DNA of 64,000 nucleotides from positions 186,001-250,000 of the forward strand of contig OY829383.1 in the NCBI GenBank assembly GCA_963691835.1. Direction: 5' to 3'. The position numbers were made by a program, and so were the translations under genes. The DNA comes from G963691835 sp963691835 (GTDB lineage: Bacteria > Pseudomonadota > Alphaproteobacteria > Thalassobaculales > Thalassobaculaceae). Below the pieces are notes generated by a model that had not been told where the DNA came from, ran no database searches, and worked only from the letters and a program-made list of their open reading frames with translations. Positions 27,522-36,301 of this stretch are shown in pieces (positions within the stretch are counted from its first letter, which is position 1; each line of letters starts with the position of its first letter).

Positions 27522-27678
27522 GGTGCCCCGTCCATGTGGTTCGAACTCCATTGGTTAAGCGGTATCGCCCAGGCAAGGATTCTGGTCAACGGCAGTCGGG
27601 GTTGCAAATCCCCATTGAACTACAGCGACACTCGGCAGTCCGTAGTGCCGAAGGCGACCGTTCAGAGAGTCCCCGGCA

Positions 27679-29127
27679 TCAATGAGCGGTCTCTACAATC
27701 TCGGCCGGCACGCGGTAGGCGGGGAAATCAATGCTCGCGCTTGTGCCAACCCCGACTTCGCTCTCGACTTTCAGTTTGGCGCCGTGGGCTTCAGCGAACC
27801 CTTTGGTGACCGAGAGACCGAGGCCCGTTCCCTCTTGGGTCCGGTAAGCGTCCTCATCAAGTTGGACGAACGGCTGCGTCACGTTGGCGAGTTTTTCGGG
27901 AGGGATGCCGTTTCCGTTGTCCCGGATGCGGATTACCAAATCACCAAGCGGGTCGAGGAAGGCCGACACGGTGATCGAACCGCCATCGGCCGTGAACTTC
28001 GTTGCATTGCTGAGCAGGTTCAAAAGCATCTGTTTGGTGAGCCTCGCATCCGCGAGAACGGCCTCCGCACCAGATGCGATGCTGGTTTCAACAGTCTGCT
28101 TTTTCTTGGACGTCATGGGTTGGATGGAGTGAATGCAATCCTCAAACAAAGCCTCCAAATCAACAACCTCCTCCTGAAGATCGATGTGACCGGATTCGAT
28201 CCTTACAATATCCAGCAACTCGTTGATCAGCGTGAGAAGGTGCTTCGCTGTCCTATACACATCTCCGGAGTACTCAGCGTACTTCTCGTTGCCCATGCTT
28301 CCGTAGTGCTCATTCGTCATTATCTCCGAGAAACCGATGATACTGTTGAGCGGCGTCCGTAACTCGTGACTCATATTGGCGAGAAAGTCGGATTTAGCCC
28401 GGCTTGCCTGCTCCGCTTCGAGAAGTGCCTGCTTTAGTTTTTTCTCCGCGCTGACCCGATCAGTTACGTCCCAGAACATCCCCTGCAGTTCAACGATCTC
28501 TCCACTGTCGTTTCTGACCGGTACCTTGACCACCTCGACGTAGGAATGTTCATCCGAGTTCGGAAGGACGTGGTCCTCTGTTCCGCGATAGGTTTCCCCC
28601 GTAAGGAAGACGCTTTCGTCATCGGCCCGGTATTTCTCCGCCAGTTCGGGGGGATACACATCGGATGCCGACCTGCCGATCAGATCCTCCCGGCGCATTC
28701 CCGTCAGCTTGAGGTAGGTGTCGTTGATGAAGGTTACATTTCCAGCACGGTTAATCCGGTAGACCGTTTGCGGCAGCGCATCCACGAGCGACTGATAGAC
28801 ATCGCGCGTCTCCTGAAGATCGGCTTGGGCCTGCTCCCGGAGACGGATCTCATGGTCGAGCGACGCAGTTCTGCTATCGATGGCGCGCCTCAAGGCGACA
28901 ATCCATATGCCGGTCAGCCCCGCGCCAATAAGAATTAGGACGGCAACAACAACCGTCGCATTCACTGGGAAGCCGTCCTGGGTCTCCGACGTCGAAACCG
29001 GGTCAGTGGCGGCAGCGCCGATTGCGGCCGAGCAGAACAAGCAGACGAAGGCGTAGAACGTTGCAAGGACGCCGTGTTGCACCAATGCTCCGGCACAGCG
29101 TCTTCCGCTCTCCCTACGTTGCGGCAT
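27679..29127 (-). CDS. Membrane PAS-domain sensor histidine kinase (orphan)
   Basis: A 482-residue hybrid-less kinase. Two hydrophobic segments near residues 20-40 and 60-82 bound a short periplasmic loop, followed by a coiled coil, a PAS domain with PAC extension (about 90-210), HisKA with the phospho-acceptor in SHELRTPLNSIIGF, and HATPase_c with N-box and GTGLGLSVTKGF. ATG 29127 follows GAGGAG, though 12 bp away; a GTG start ten codons upstream is possible. No response regulator is adjacent. It sits between the amine oxidase and the dehalogenase region, separated by an AT-rich ~290-bp gap. Confidence 0.9.
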   Translation of the reverse strand: MPQRRESGRRCAGALVQHGVLATFYAFVCLFCSAAIGAAATDPVSTSETQDGFPVNATVVVAVLILIGAGLTGIWIVALRRAIDSRTASLDHEIRLREQAQADLQETRDVYQSLVDALPQTVYRINRAGNVTFINDTYLKLTGMRREDLIGRSASDVYPPELAEKYRADDESVFLTGETYRGTEDHVLPNSDEHSYVEVVKVPVRNDSGEIVELQGMFWDVTDRVSAEKKLKQALLEAEQASRAKSDFLANMSHELRTPLNSIIGFSEIMTNEHYGSMGNEKYAEYSGDVYRTAKHLLTLINELLDIVRIESGHIDLQEEVVDLEALFEDCIHSIQPMTSKKKQTVETSIASGAEAVLADARLTKQMLLNLLSNATKFTADGGSITVSAFLDPLGDLVIRIRDNGNGIPPEKLANVTQPFVQLDEDAYRTQEGTGLGLSVTKGFAEAHGAKLKVESEVGVGTSASIDFPAYRVPAEIVETAH

Positions 29128-29420
29128 TTCTATTTGTGTCTCCTCGGGCCGACACACTTCAGGCCGACAGGGTCCTCACCAACTAATCGGAGTCTAGTCA
29201 AAACGCCCTCTAAGTTAAATAATTATTCTGCAACCCTAAACTGGATAAGGTCAGACGCCACAAACAGAAATTACATAGTATCAAAACAGCCGAAATGACT
29301 AATATATGTAGATTTCTGGTTCTCTACTCCATTTATCATAGCTTCAAAGTATAAAATTAAGTAGTCACGACACTTGATCAATCTATCTCGTTGGAGGCAC
29401 GGATTATTGACTGTCATGCA

Positions 29421-31523
29421 CTATGTGCGGAGCCGATGAAGGGCCGCTTCTGGAGTCTCTGCTTCTTTGGCGCGGCGCAGGCCCTCTTTCCGATCGGGAG
29501 GTAGTGGGTCTTGCTGATCCGGAGACGGATTCATGTCGGCGGGATAGTGGGCAATCTTCTCATCCTCCGGTTTGAGGATGTTGGCAAAGTTCAAATCCCG
29601 CTCGTTCGTGCCCAGCCGCGGGGGAACCGCACGGCCGTCGACGATCTCTAGGTCCCACCACCAGCGCTTTATCTTGTTTCGAAGCCCGCGTCCGAGCTTG
29701 TCGTCGAGGATCGCCAGCCATTTCCGCGTGAAAGGCAGGTTGATCGCCGCCCATAACACAAGGCGCTCGCTCAGCAGGCCTTCAAGATTATAGGGGCAGG
29801 TCTTCATGCACCGGCCACAGGCGGATCCCTTCGGGTTGGTGACCCGGTATCTTGCGCATTTCTCCGCGTCGGGTTTCCAGGTCTCGTAGCCGTTGAACAT
29901 GACTTTCGGGCCGAAGGGGATCGCGTGGCAGGGACACTCCCGGGCGCATTTGAGGCACTTCTCGCAGAAGTCCTGCAAACCGAAATCAATCGGCTTGTCG
30001 GGTGTCAGCGGGAGATTGGTCGTTACAACCACCGACTTGAAGCGCGGGCCGACGAACGGATTCAGAACCAGCTCACCAATCCGGCTCATCTCTCCCAGAC
30101 CGGCGAGCAGGATCAAGGGGATCTGAAGTACCTGGGAGTCCGCGTTTGTTTGGGAGCGCGCATCGTGACCCAGGCCCCTCAAGTGCTCTGCCAGAATGCC
30201 CGCGATCTCGCTTCCCCGCATGTAGGCGCGCATACTCTGGGCGCCGCTGATCCAGTCATCACCGGACGCCCCCTCCATGGTTTCGTGGCCCTGGTCGATC
30301 AACATGGTGATGGCGAAGCGATGGTTGGGCGTGATTTCCGAGCCATCGTCATCATGGCTGTACCATGCGAAATCCGGCGCCTTGGAGATCCCAACCATGT
30401 CCGCCCCGAGGAAGTAGGCAGCCGCCTTCACGCAGTCTGCGTTCCAGTCCGGATCGTCGGTATCGGGCGTGGGGTCTGATGCGACGGGTCCGTGTTGATG
30501 GGGGACCATCGCCCGGATCAAGGGCACCATGGCAAGTACGTTGGGCGTCTTGGTCGCGAAACGCGCCCGCTCCTTCTGTGCCTTGGGACCGAGATCCCCG
30601 GCGAGAGCCCGTGCGAAGAATGCCGCCCGTTTGGGAACACGCGGAATCTTGTCCGTTAACAGAGTGGTTGGCGACTCCGTCCGCTTTATCCGCTCCATCG
30701 GGTATGGCCCCCAATGCAAGGGCCGGTGCTCACCGTTGAGCCTGGACCAGCCGGGCCGCGTCCCTCCCCAACCGAAGAACCATGAAAGGCCCCTCACCCG
30801 CCAACGATCACCTCCTCCAATCGGGGCGAGAGGCTGATCCGGCGCCAACTCCATTTCGGTACTTACGGCTGCGCAGCTATAAGCCGACCCCAGGTAGGGA
30901 TGGGAGAGCGCTCCGTGCGCATCGACTTCCGCCAAGCCAGATAAGATCGCGAGGAGCGGTATATCGAGGTCGGTTTCGCCCGCCGCATGACCGACAGCGC
31001 CAAATCCGAGCTGGCGGATATAGTGCGCCATGACCGCCGCCACTTCCGCCGCGCGCATCTCAGCGACGGCGCCCCGGGCGTCATGCAGCCACGTTTCCCC
31101 CGGATCTCCGGCCCTTGGCAGTCGCGGCCACTGTATCGCGACGACAAGCACAAGATTATGACCGTGGATACGGCGACCCTCGGCCCACGCGGAGTCCGGA
31201 ATGGAGGCGATACCGGCGAGATCTGCGTCAACGAACGAGCACTGCGCTTTGAGGTTGTTCGATCTTTCCTGCACGTCTGAAGGAATCGCCGCCTGAGCAT
31301 CCGCCGTCTCTCCGTTCCGAAGCGCGGAGAAGAGTGCGGCGTAGCGCTCTACCGATGACCGCAGCCCCGGGAGGGCCTCAGGCCGCTCCAATCCACCCGA
31401 ACTTGCGAAAGCGCGACCATGCCATGCCTCAGGCGGTGCGCTCGGTATTGGAGACCTTGGCAGCCGCTCCACGGGATGCGGACCCAGATGAACGGGCCTC
31501 GCCCGGTTTGAGAACAGTCTCAT
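29421..31523 (-). CDS. Cytosolic corrinoid reductive dehalogenase (RdhA/NpRdhA-like)
   Basis: A 700-residue protein with the reductive-dehalogenase core followed by two [4Fe-4S] motifs: C520-x2-C-x2-C-x3-C530-P and C556-x12-C-x2-C-x3-C576-P. The core at about 370-515 has Tyr388 (FAWY) and Arg449 (HLRGLG), at spacing like the Tyr and Arg/Lys pair of characterised RdhAs. Residues about 92-235 repeat the same fold in degenerate form without the Tyr. There is no RR Tat signal or TM helix and no rdhB anchor, so it is predicted cytosolic. Length and layout match the respiration-independent enzyme from Nitratireductor pacificus. It would remove halogen from an organohalide using cob(I)alamin. It is the last gene of the 29.4-39.5 kb set. 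Start ATG 31523 is preferred over TTG two codons upstream. Electron donor is unknown. Confidence 0.87.
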   Translation of the reverse strand: MRLFSNRARPVHLGPHPVERLPRSPIPSAPPEAWHGRAFASSGGLERPEALPGLRSSVERYAALFSALRNGETADAQAAIPSDVQERSNNLKAQCSFVDADLAGIASIPDSAWAEGRRIHGHNLVLVVAIQWPRLPRAGDPGETWLHDARGAVAEMRAAEVAAVMAHYIRQLGFGAVGHAAGETDLDIPLLAILSGLAEVDAHGALSHPYLGSAYSCAAVSTEMELAPDQPLAPIGGGDRWRVRGLSWFFGWGGTRPGWSRLNGEHRPLHWGPYPMERIKRTESPTTLLTDKIPRVPKRAAFFARALAGDLGPKAQKERARFATKTPNVLAMVPLIRAMVPHQHGPVASDPTPDTDDPDWNADCVKAAAYFLGADMVGISKAPDFAWYSHDDDGSEITPNHRFAITMLIDQGHETMEGASGDDWISGAQSMRAYMRGSEIAGILAEHLRGLGHDARSQTNADSQVLQIPLILLAGLGEMSRIGELVLNPFVGPRFKSVVVTTNLPLTPDKPIDFGLQDFCEKCLKCARECPCHAIPFGPKVMFNGYETWKPDAEKCARYRVTNPKGSACGRCMKTCPYNLEGLLSERLVLWAAINLPFTRKWLAILDDKLGRGLRNKIKRWWWDLEIVDGRAVPPRLGTNERDLNFANILKPEDEKIAHYPADMNPSPDQQDPLPPDRKEGLRRAKEAETPEAALHRLRT

Positions 31524-31582
31524 AGCCAAACGGTAGCGTACGGCCGATCATCGGTCAGCCTTTTCGGCGACAGGGTCGCGCC

Positions 31583-32407
31583 TCAGGTCAGACCCAAAGC
31601 TGTCCGTGCCTCGGCCGCGCTCGCCGGATGCCGACCATGCTGCGCGCACAGATCCGCCGCCACTTTAACCAGTGCTGCGTTTGACGGCGCAAGCGTGTCC
31701 CGGTCGAGACGGACATTGTCCTCAAGACCGGTCCGGACGTGTCCGCCCAACTCGAGCGACCACTCATTCAGCGTCCGTTGATGACGGCCGATCCCGGCAC
31801 CGGTCCAGGTCGCGTCCGGTGCAAGGCGGTTCAGCGTTTTGACGTAGAACTCGAAGACCTCCCGGTCCACCGGCATCGCGTTTTTGACACCCATGACGAA
31901 CTGAACGTGGAGCGGCCCGACGATGTCCCCGGTTTCCGCCATCTCGACGGCTTTGAACAACATGGAGAGGTCAAAGACCTCGATCTCTGGCTTCACCCTG
32001 TGCTTCTTCATCTCTGCGGCGAGATGGATGACGAGATCGGGGGAGTTCTCATAGACCCGGGTCGGGAAGTTGCAGGACCCGGTCGATAACGACGCCATAT
32101 CCGGGCGCAGCGGCAACATAGCGCCCCGCTCCAGCCCGACGCCCGACCGGCCTCCGGTTGAGAACTGAACGATCATCTCCGGGCAGTGCTTTCGCAAGCC
32201 CTCAAGAAGACGGCCAAAACGCTCCGGGTCGCTTGTCGGGGTCTGATCGTCGTTCCGGACGTGGCAGTGCGCGAGACTGGCGCCAGCCTCAAAAGCCTCA
32301 TGCGTCGACTCGACTTGCTCCTCCACCGTGATGGGAACCGCCGGGTTGTTGGCTTTGGTCGGCAGCGAGCCGGTGATGGCGACGGTGATGATGCAGGGCG
32401 TGGTCAT
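31583..32407 (-). CDS. BKACE-family beta-keto acid cleavage enzyme
   Basis: A 274-residue DUF849/BKACE protein. The beta-1 segment CIITVAITGS, metal-binding HCHVR (His46, His48), LSTGSCNFP and GIGRHQRTLN are family hallmarks. BKACE enzymes condense a beta-keto acid with acetyl-CoA, giving acetoacetate plus a new CoA ester, with zinc as cofactor. In this gene set the expected beta-keto acid is 3-oxoadipate, made by ring cleavage and maleylacetate reduction, which would give acetoacetate and succinyl-CoA. That substrate is inferred from context. It lies 60 bp upstream of rdhA in the same direction. Confidence 0.88.
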   Translation of the reverse strand: MTTPCIITVAITGSLPTKANNPAVPITVEEQVESTHEAFEAGASLAHCHVRNDDQTPTSDPERFGRLLEGLRKHCPEMIVQFSTGGRSGVGLERGAMLPLRPDMASLSTGSCNFPTRVYENSPDLVIHLAAEMKKHRVKPEIEVFDLSMLFKAVEMAETGDIVGPLHVQFVMGVKNAMPVDREVFEFYVKTLNRLAPDATWTGAGIGRHQRTLNEWSLELGGHVRTGLEDNVRLDRDTLAPSNAALVKVAADLCAQHGRHPASAAEARTALGLT

Positions 32408-32456
32408 GATGTCCTCACGGGGCTTGGGTCAAACTGGGGGGAACGGCTTCGGCGGG

Positions 32457-33077
32457 CTAAAGAACCTGGCAGACTTCGTCGAAATCGAACCTCGGCCCTC
32501 GTGGATAGATCCGGTCGGGATCCGCATAACCGAGGGAGCACAGGAAGTGCGATTTCACGTGGGTGCCACCGAAGAACTCCTTGTCCACGCCCGCATTGTC
32601 GAAGCCTGACATCGGTCCGCAATCGAGGCCAACCGCGCGGGCCGCGATGATGAAGTAAGCCCCTTGGAGCGTGGCGTTTCGGAAAGCGTTCATCTCCGCG
32701 GCGATCTCATTGCGTTCGAAGATCTTCTTGTTCTCGGGCGAGCTTGGAAACAGCCGCGGCAGATACTCGAAGAACTCCATGTCCTGGCCGATCACGGCAA
32801 CCACGGGGGCGGACTTAACCCTCGCCACATTGCTGTCGAACAGCGACGGGATCAGCCGCTCTTTCGCCTCGTCCGTTGTCAGGAAGGCGATCCGAACCGG
32901 GTTCGAGTTCATGGAGGTCGGCCCCCACTTCATGAGCTCGTAGATCTCCCGCAAAAGCGCCGGATCGACCGGCTTGTCGAGAAAACGGTTGGCGGTGCGG
33001 GCCTTCTGAAAGAGAAGGTCCCGGCCCGCGGCATCGAGGGTGGGGCGTGTCTGCCCAGATGGGTCCATATCGGTCAT
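32457..33077 (-). CDS. RutE/HadB-like nitroreductase-family flavoprotein (copy 1)
   Basis: A 206-residue FMN-dependent oxidoreductase of the nitroreductase fold. Hallmarks are LMKWGPTSMNSNPVR, GPMSGFDNAGVD and FLCSLGYADP, shared with RutE (malonic semialdehyde reductase) and the TcpB/HadB quinone reductases of chlorophenol clusters. Given a hydroxyquinol dioxygenase and maleylacetate reductase nearby, reduction of a hydroxybenzoquinone to hydroxyquinol is a reasonable role. A paralogue lies at 37681. It sits between the BKACE and TRAP permease genes. Confidence 0.83.
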   Translation of the reverse strand: MTDMDPSGQTRPTLDAAGRDLLFQKARTANRFLDKPVDPALLREIYELMKWGPTSMNSNPVRIAFLTTDEAKERLIPSLFDSNVARVKSAPVVAVIGQDMEFFEYLPRLFPSSPENKKIFERNEIAAEMNAFRNATLQGAYFIIAARAVGLDCGPMSGFDNAGVDKEFFGGTHVKSHFLCSLGYADPDRIYPRGPRFDFDEVCQVL

Positions 33078-33084
33078 TGATACC

Positions 33085-35121
33085 TCACCGTGTGATCTCT
33101 GTGATTTCCGGGAAGATGACCAAAAGCGCGGTCACCAGCATCATGATCAGCACGAACGGAAACGCGCCCGCGAAGATCTCACCAAGTTTCACTTGGCTCG
33201 GCCCCAACGCCGCCTTGACGACATACACCGTCAGCCCAAGCGGGGGCGTCAGCAAACCGATCTCGACCGCGACGACGGTCACAATCCCAAACCAGATAAG
33301 GTCCGTGTTGAAGACCGCCAGCGCCGGCAGGATCAGCGGCAAGGTGATCAGCATGATCGACACACTGTCGAGCACCATTCCCATCACCAGGACCATCAGC
33401 AGATAGACGAGGATGATCCCGTAGAAGCCAAGCTCCGCCGCGGTGATCATGCCAACGACCTCGTTCGGAAGACCCGACAGCGCGATCATGCGGGTGTACA
33501 TGTTCGCCGCGATGATCAGGAACAGGATCGACACGGAAACGTGCCCGGTGTCGATCAACATCTTCCAGATCTTCGACCAGCTCAGCATCCCCGGGTTAAA
33601 GCGTGCCTTGATCGCCACGATGATGAAGGCGAGGAACGCCCCCACTGCTCCGGCTTCCGTCGGTGTGAAGAAACCGCCGTAGATGCCGCCCAGCACCGCC
33701 AGGATCAGGATCACGACAGGCGCCATTTTGCGCGCGGCGGAGGTCAGGGTCTCCGTGTGCTCCGGGTTCCGGGTCCAGGCACTTGGCGCATTGCTGGCGT
33801 CGGGGGTGAGCGGCCGTCCTGCAAAGTCCGGCATGTACTTCGACATCCAGATGATGGCGAGGCAGAACGCGGCCGACAGCAGGATGCCCGGCGCGATCGC
33901 GGCGGTGAAGAGTTGACCGACGGATACCTCGGCCAGCACACCGAACACGATCAGCAGCAGGCTTGGCGGGATCAGCATCCCCAGGACCGAACTGCCCGCC
34001 ACAATGCCGACGGAGAATTTCGGCGTGTAGCCGTGCTCAACCATCGGGGGGACAGAGACTTTGGTGAAGACGACGGCGGACGCGATCGACACGCCGGTGA
34101 TCGCCGCGAAGATGGCGTTCGCCACGACGGTCGCAACCCCAAGCCCTCCGGCGAGGCGCGCCAACAGCCACTGGCACACCTCAAACGTATCGCGCCCGAT
34201 CCTGCCGACGTTCACCAGCATGCCCATCAGGACAAACAGGGGAACGACGCCAAAGAGTTGATCCTTGATGGCGCCCGACGATGCGATCTTCAGCAGGTTC
34301 ACCGCCGTCTCGAAATCATCCCTGATGAACCAGGCCCCCACGAAGGACAGCAGGATCAGCGCTATGCCGATCTGCATGCCCGCAAGGATCAGGAACAGCA
34401 TGGCGCCTACGAGCAGGAGACCAATGGTCAACGGCTCAAGATGCGGGCCGAGATAGGCCATGCCGCCGACCAGAACCACGATCAACACGCCGACATAGGC
34501 CCACCCCTTGGGAAGCCCCCGGCGGGCGTCGGGGTGATCCGGCTCGTCCACGACCGCCTTCCGGACATAGTCGAAGAATTGGACCAGGTACTCGAGAGAG
34601 GTAACGACCGCACAGAAAGCCATGATCGCTTTGAACGGCCACACAGGGATGATGATCTCGCCCTGCTGGCCGAAGTACTCGTCGTACTCATAGGATTCCA
34701 TAGCATCGGGGATCAGACCCCAGGCAATCAGGCCCAGGACGACAAAGCCGAGAAGCTGGTAGATGGCGTTGTAGATGGCCCCCGCCGTGGGACGGGAGAT
34801 CATCAGCATGTCGATGAAGGCGTCCGCCCGCGTCAGCTTGTGAAGATGAAGGGTGTTGGGGAGCTGGAGGAAGACGATGGCGACGATCGAGTAGCCGACA
34901 AATTCCGGGACCCTCGGCAACGGCGCTCCATAGAGCCCGCGGGAGAGCACGTCGCCGACGATCAGGAACATGAGAGCGGCGATCCAGACCGTGCCCAACC
35001 CGTTCAACCATCCGCCGAGGCTTCCAAGCACGGGGAGTGGACCCCGCCCGGTCCAGATCGTATCCCGGCTCCAGGCTGACGGTTTGGCCGTCGGTCCGGT
35101 TGCGTCGTTTGTGATAGCCAT
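33085..35121 (-). CDS. TRAP transporter fused permease (DctQM)
   Basis: A 678-residue membrane protein. The first ~190 residues are a four-helix DctQ-like small subunit (LGGWLNGLGTVWIAALMFLIVGDVLSRG...). The remainder is the DctM large permease with about twelve TM helices and a VPPMVEHGYTPKFS block. Fused QM proteins are a known TRAP variant. ATG 35121 follows GGGGAGG; the open frame upstream is not used. Together with the DctP protein at 38404 it imports an organic, usually carboxylate, substrate using a sodium gradient. Its placement among aromatic catabolic genes suggests an aromatic acid. Confidence 0.93.
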   Translation of the reverse strand: MAITNDATGPTAKPSAWSRDTIWTGRGPLPVLGSLGGWLNGLGTVWIAALMFLIVGDVLSRGLYGAPLPRVPEFVGYSIVAIVFLQLPNTLHLHKLTRADAFIDMLMISRPTAGAIYNAIYQLLGFVVLGLIAWGLIPDAMESYEYDEYFGQQGEIIIPVWPFKAIMAFCAVVTSLEYLVQFFDYVRKAVVDEPDHPDARRGLPKGWAYVGVLIVVLVGGMAYLGPHLEPLTIGLLLVGAMLFLILAGMQIGIALILLSFVGAWFIRDDFETAVNLLKIASSGAIKDQLFGVVPLFVLMGMLVNVGRIGRDTFEVCQWLLARLAGGLGVATVVANAIFAAITGVSIASAVVFTKVSVPPMVEHGYTPKFSVGIVAGSSVLGMLIPPSLLLIVFGVLAEVSVGQLFTAAIAPGILLSAAFCLAIIWMSKYMPDFAGRPLTPDASNAPSAWTRNPEHTETLTSAARKMAPVVILILAVLGGIYGGFFTPTEAGAVGAFLAFIIVAIKARFNPGMLSWSKIWKMLIDTGHVSVSILFLIIAANMYTRMIALSGLPNEVVGMITAAELGFYGIILVYLLMVLVMGMVLDSVSIMLITLPLILPALAVFNTDLIWFGIVTVVAVEIGLLTPPLGLTVYVVKAALGPSQVKLGEIFAGAFPFVLIMMLVTALLVIFPEITEITR

Positions 35122-35192
35122 GGTTGCGACCTCCCCCCGAAGTGCCGGCCAGCCTCTCTTCGTTGGAGACCGTGCCTGATTGGCTTGGCTCG

Positions 35193-36254
35193 TTACTGTC
35201 CCGGCGCGTCTCCGCGCCAAGCCGCCGCGATCAGTTTCCGGATATCCGCCCGGTCAAAAGACCGCGGGTTCCAGTACGGATTGGCGACGGCCAGATCTGC
35301 TGCGCGATCGATCCCGTCTTCCGGCATTCCGAGATCAGCTAGGGATGTCGGCGCACCGATGGACTTGGCGTAAGCGTGCATGCCCGTGCCCGGGTCTTTG
35401 ACATCGAGGGCCTCGGCAATCGGGCGAAGCTGGTCCGGTACAGCGACCGCGTTGAAGCCAATCGCATGGGGCAGAACAACGGCATGGGTCTCCGCATGCG
35501 GAAGATTGAAGGTGCCGCCCAGCGTGTGGCAAAGCTTGTGGTGAAGGGCCATGCCAACGGTGCCAAGAACCGTTCCGCAAAGCCACGCCCCATACAGCGC
35601 ATCGCCGCGCGCATCGAGGTCGCCGGGGTCGGCACTCAGTGCTGGAAGGGAGCGGATCAGGGCCCGCGCGCCTTCCGCCGCCATCAGGCTTGTGATCGGA
35701 TTACGATCCTTCGCATAGAGCGCTTCGACGGCATGGGCGATGGCGTTGAGAGCGCTGTTGACCGTCATCGCGGCCGGCAGTCCGACCGTCAGTTCCGGGT
35801 CATAGATGACGACTTCCGGAAGGATCTTCGGATCGCTGACCGTGGTCTTCACCCCATCCTCGGTTTGCCCAAGGATCGGCGTCACCTCTGATCCGGCATA
35901 GGTCGTCGGAACCACGATCTGAGGGACGTCGGTGCGATAGGCAATGGCCTTGCCGAGACCGGTCGTCGAGCCCCCGCCAAGGGCCACAGTGCAGTCAGCA
36001 CTCAGGTCCTTCATGACCAGCAGCGCTTTGTCGGTCACGTCCACCGGCGTGTGCATCACTGCTTCAGCATGAACACCCGCGGATTTGGCGCCAAGCGACG
36101 ACGCCAGTGCATCCGCCTGTTCCTTCTGGAACGGGGTGGCGAGGATCAGAGCCCGGTTGCAGCCGAGCCCGTCCATGGCCTCACCAACCCGGTCAATGGC
36201 GCCGTTGCCGAAGATGATTCTGGACGGACTGCTCTTGTACTCAAACGAGTCCAT
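35193..36254 (-). CDS. Maleylacetate reductase
   Basis: A 353-residue iron-containing-alcohol-dehydrogenase-fold protein. GGGSTTGLGKA binds the dinucleotide and PTTYAGSEVTPI is characteristic of maleylacetate reductases such as TftE and TcpD. His-rich HHKLCHTLGG and AETHA provide the metal/active-site histidines. It reduces maleylacetate (and chloromaleylacetate, often with chloride loss) to 3-oxoadipate with NAD(P)H. It follows the ring-cleavage dioxygenase gene, which supplies its substrate. Confidence 0.92.
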   Translation of the reverse strand: MDSFEYKSSPSRIIFGNGAIDRVGEAMDGLGCNRALILATPFQKEQADALASSLGAKSAGVHAEAVMHTPVDVTDKALLVMKDLSADCTVALGGGSTTGLGKAIAYRTDVPQIVVPTTYAGSEVTPILGQTEDGVKTTVSDPKILPEVVIYDPELTVGLPAAMTVNSALNAIAHAVEALYAKDRNPITSLMAAEGARALIRSLPALSADPGDLDARGDALYGAWLCGTVLGTVGMALHHKLCHTLGGTFNLPHAETHAVVLPHAIGFNAVAVPDQLRPIAEALDVKDPGTGMHAYAKSIGAPTSLADLGMPEDGIDRAADLAVANPYWNPRSFDRADIRKLIAAAWRGDAPGQ

Positions 36255-36301
36255 GGCCTTCGCCCCTTACGATCGTGAGTGTTCAGACGGACCGCAGACG
36301 G

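Noticed and set aside
27545..27625. tRNA-like string with a GGTTGCAAATCC segment and TCGCCCAGG, loosely like tRNA-Gln
   Set aside because: The acceptor arms do not pair, the D stem has mismatches, the T loop lacks the TTC core and there is no CCA. At most an eroded relic; probably chance.
27632..27651. TCGGCA/TGCCGA hairpin downstream of the histidine kinase
   Set aside because: Only six pairs with an eight-base loop and no U-run; not enough to call a terminator.
33040..35079. Long plus-strand open frame rich in His, Asp, Arg and Gln, opposite the TRAP permease
   Set aside because: Composition is the mirror of hydrophobic membrane codons on the other strand. The minus-strand DctQM has homology-like motifs and a ribosome site; this frame has neither.
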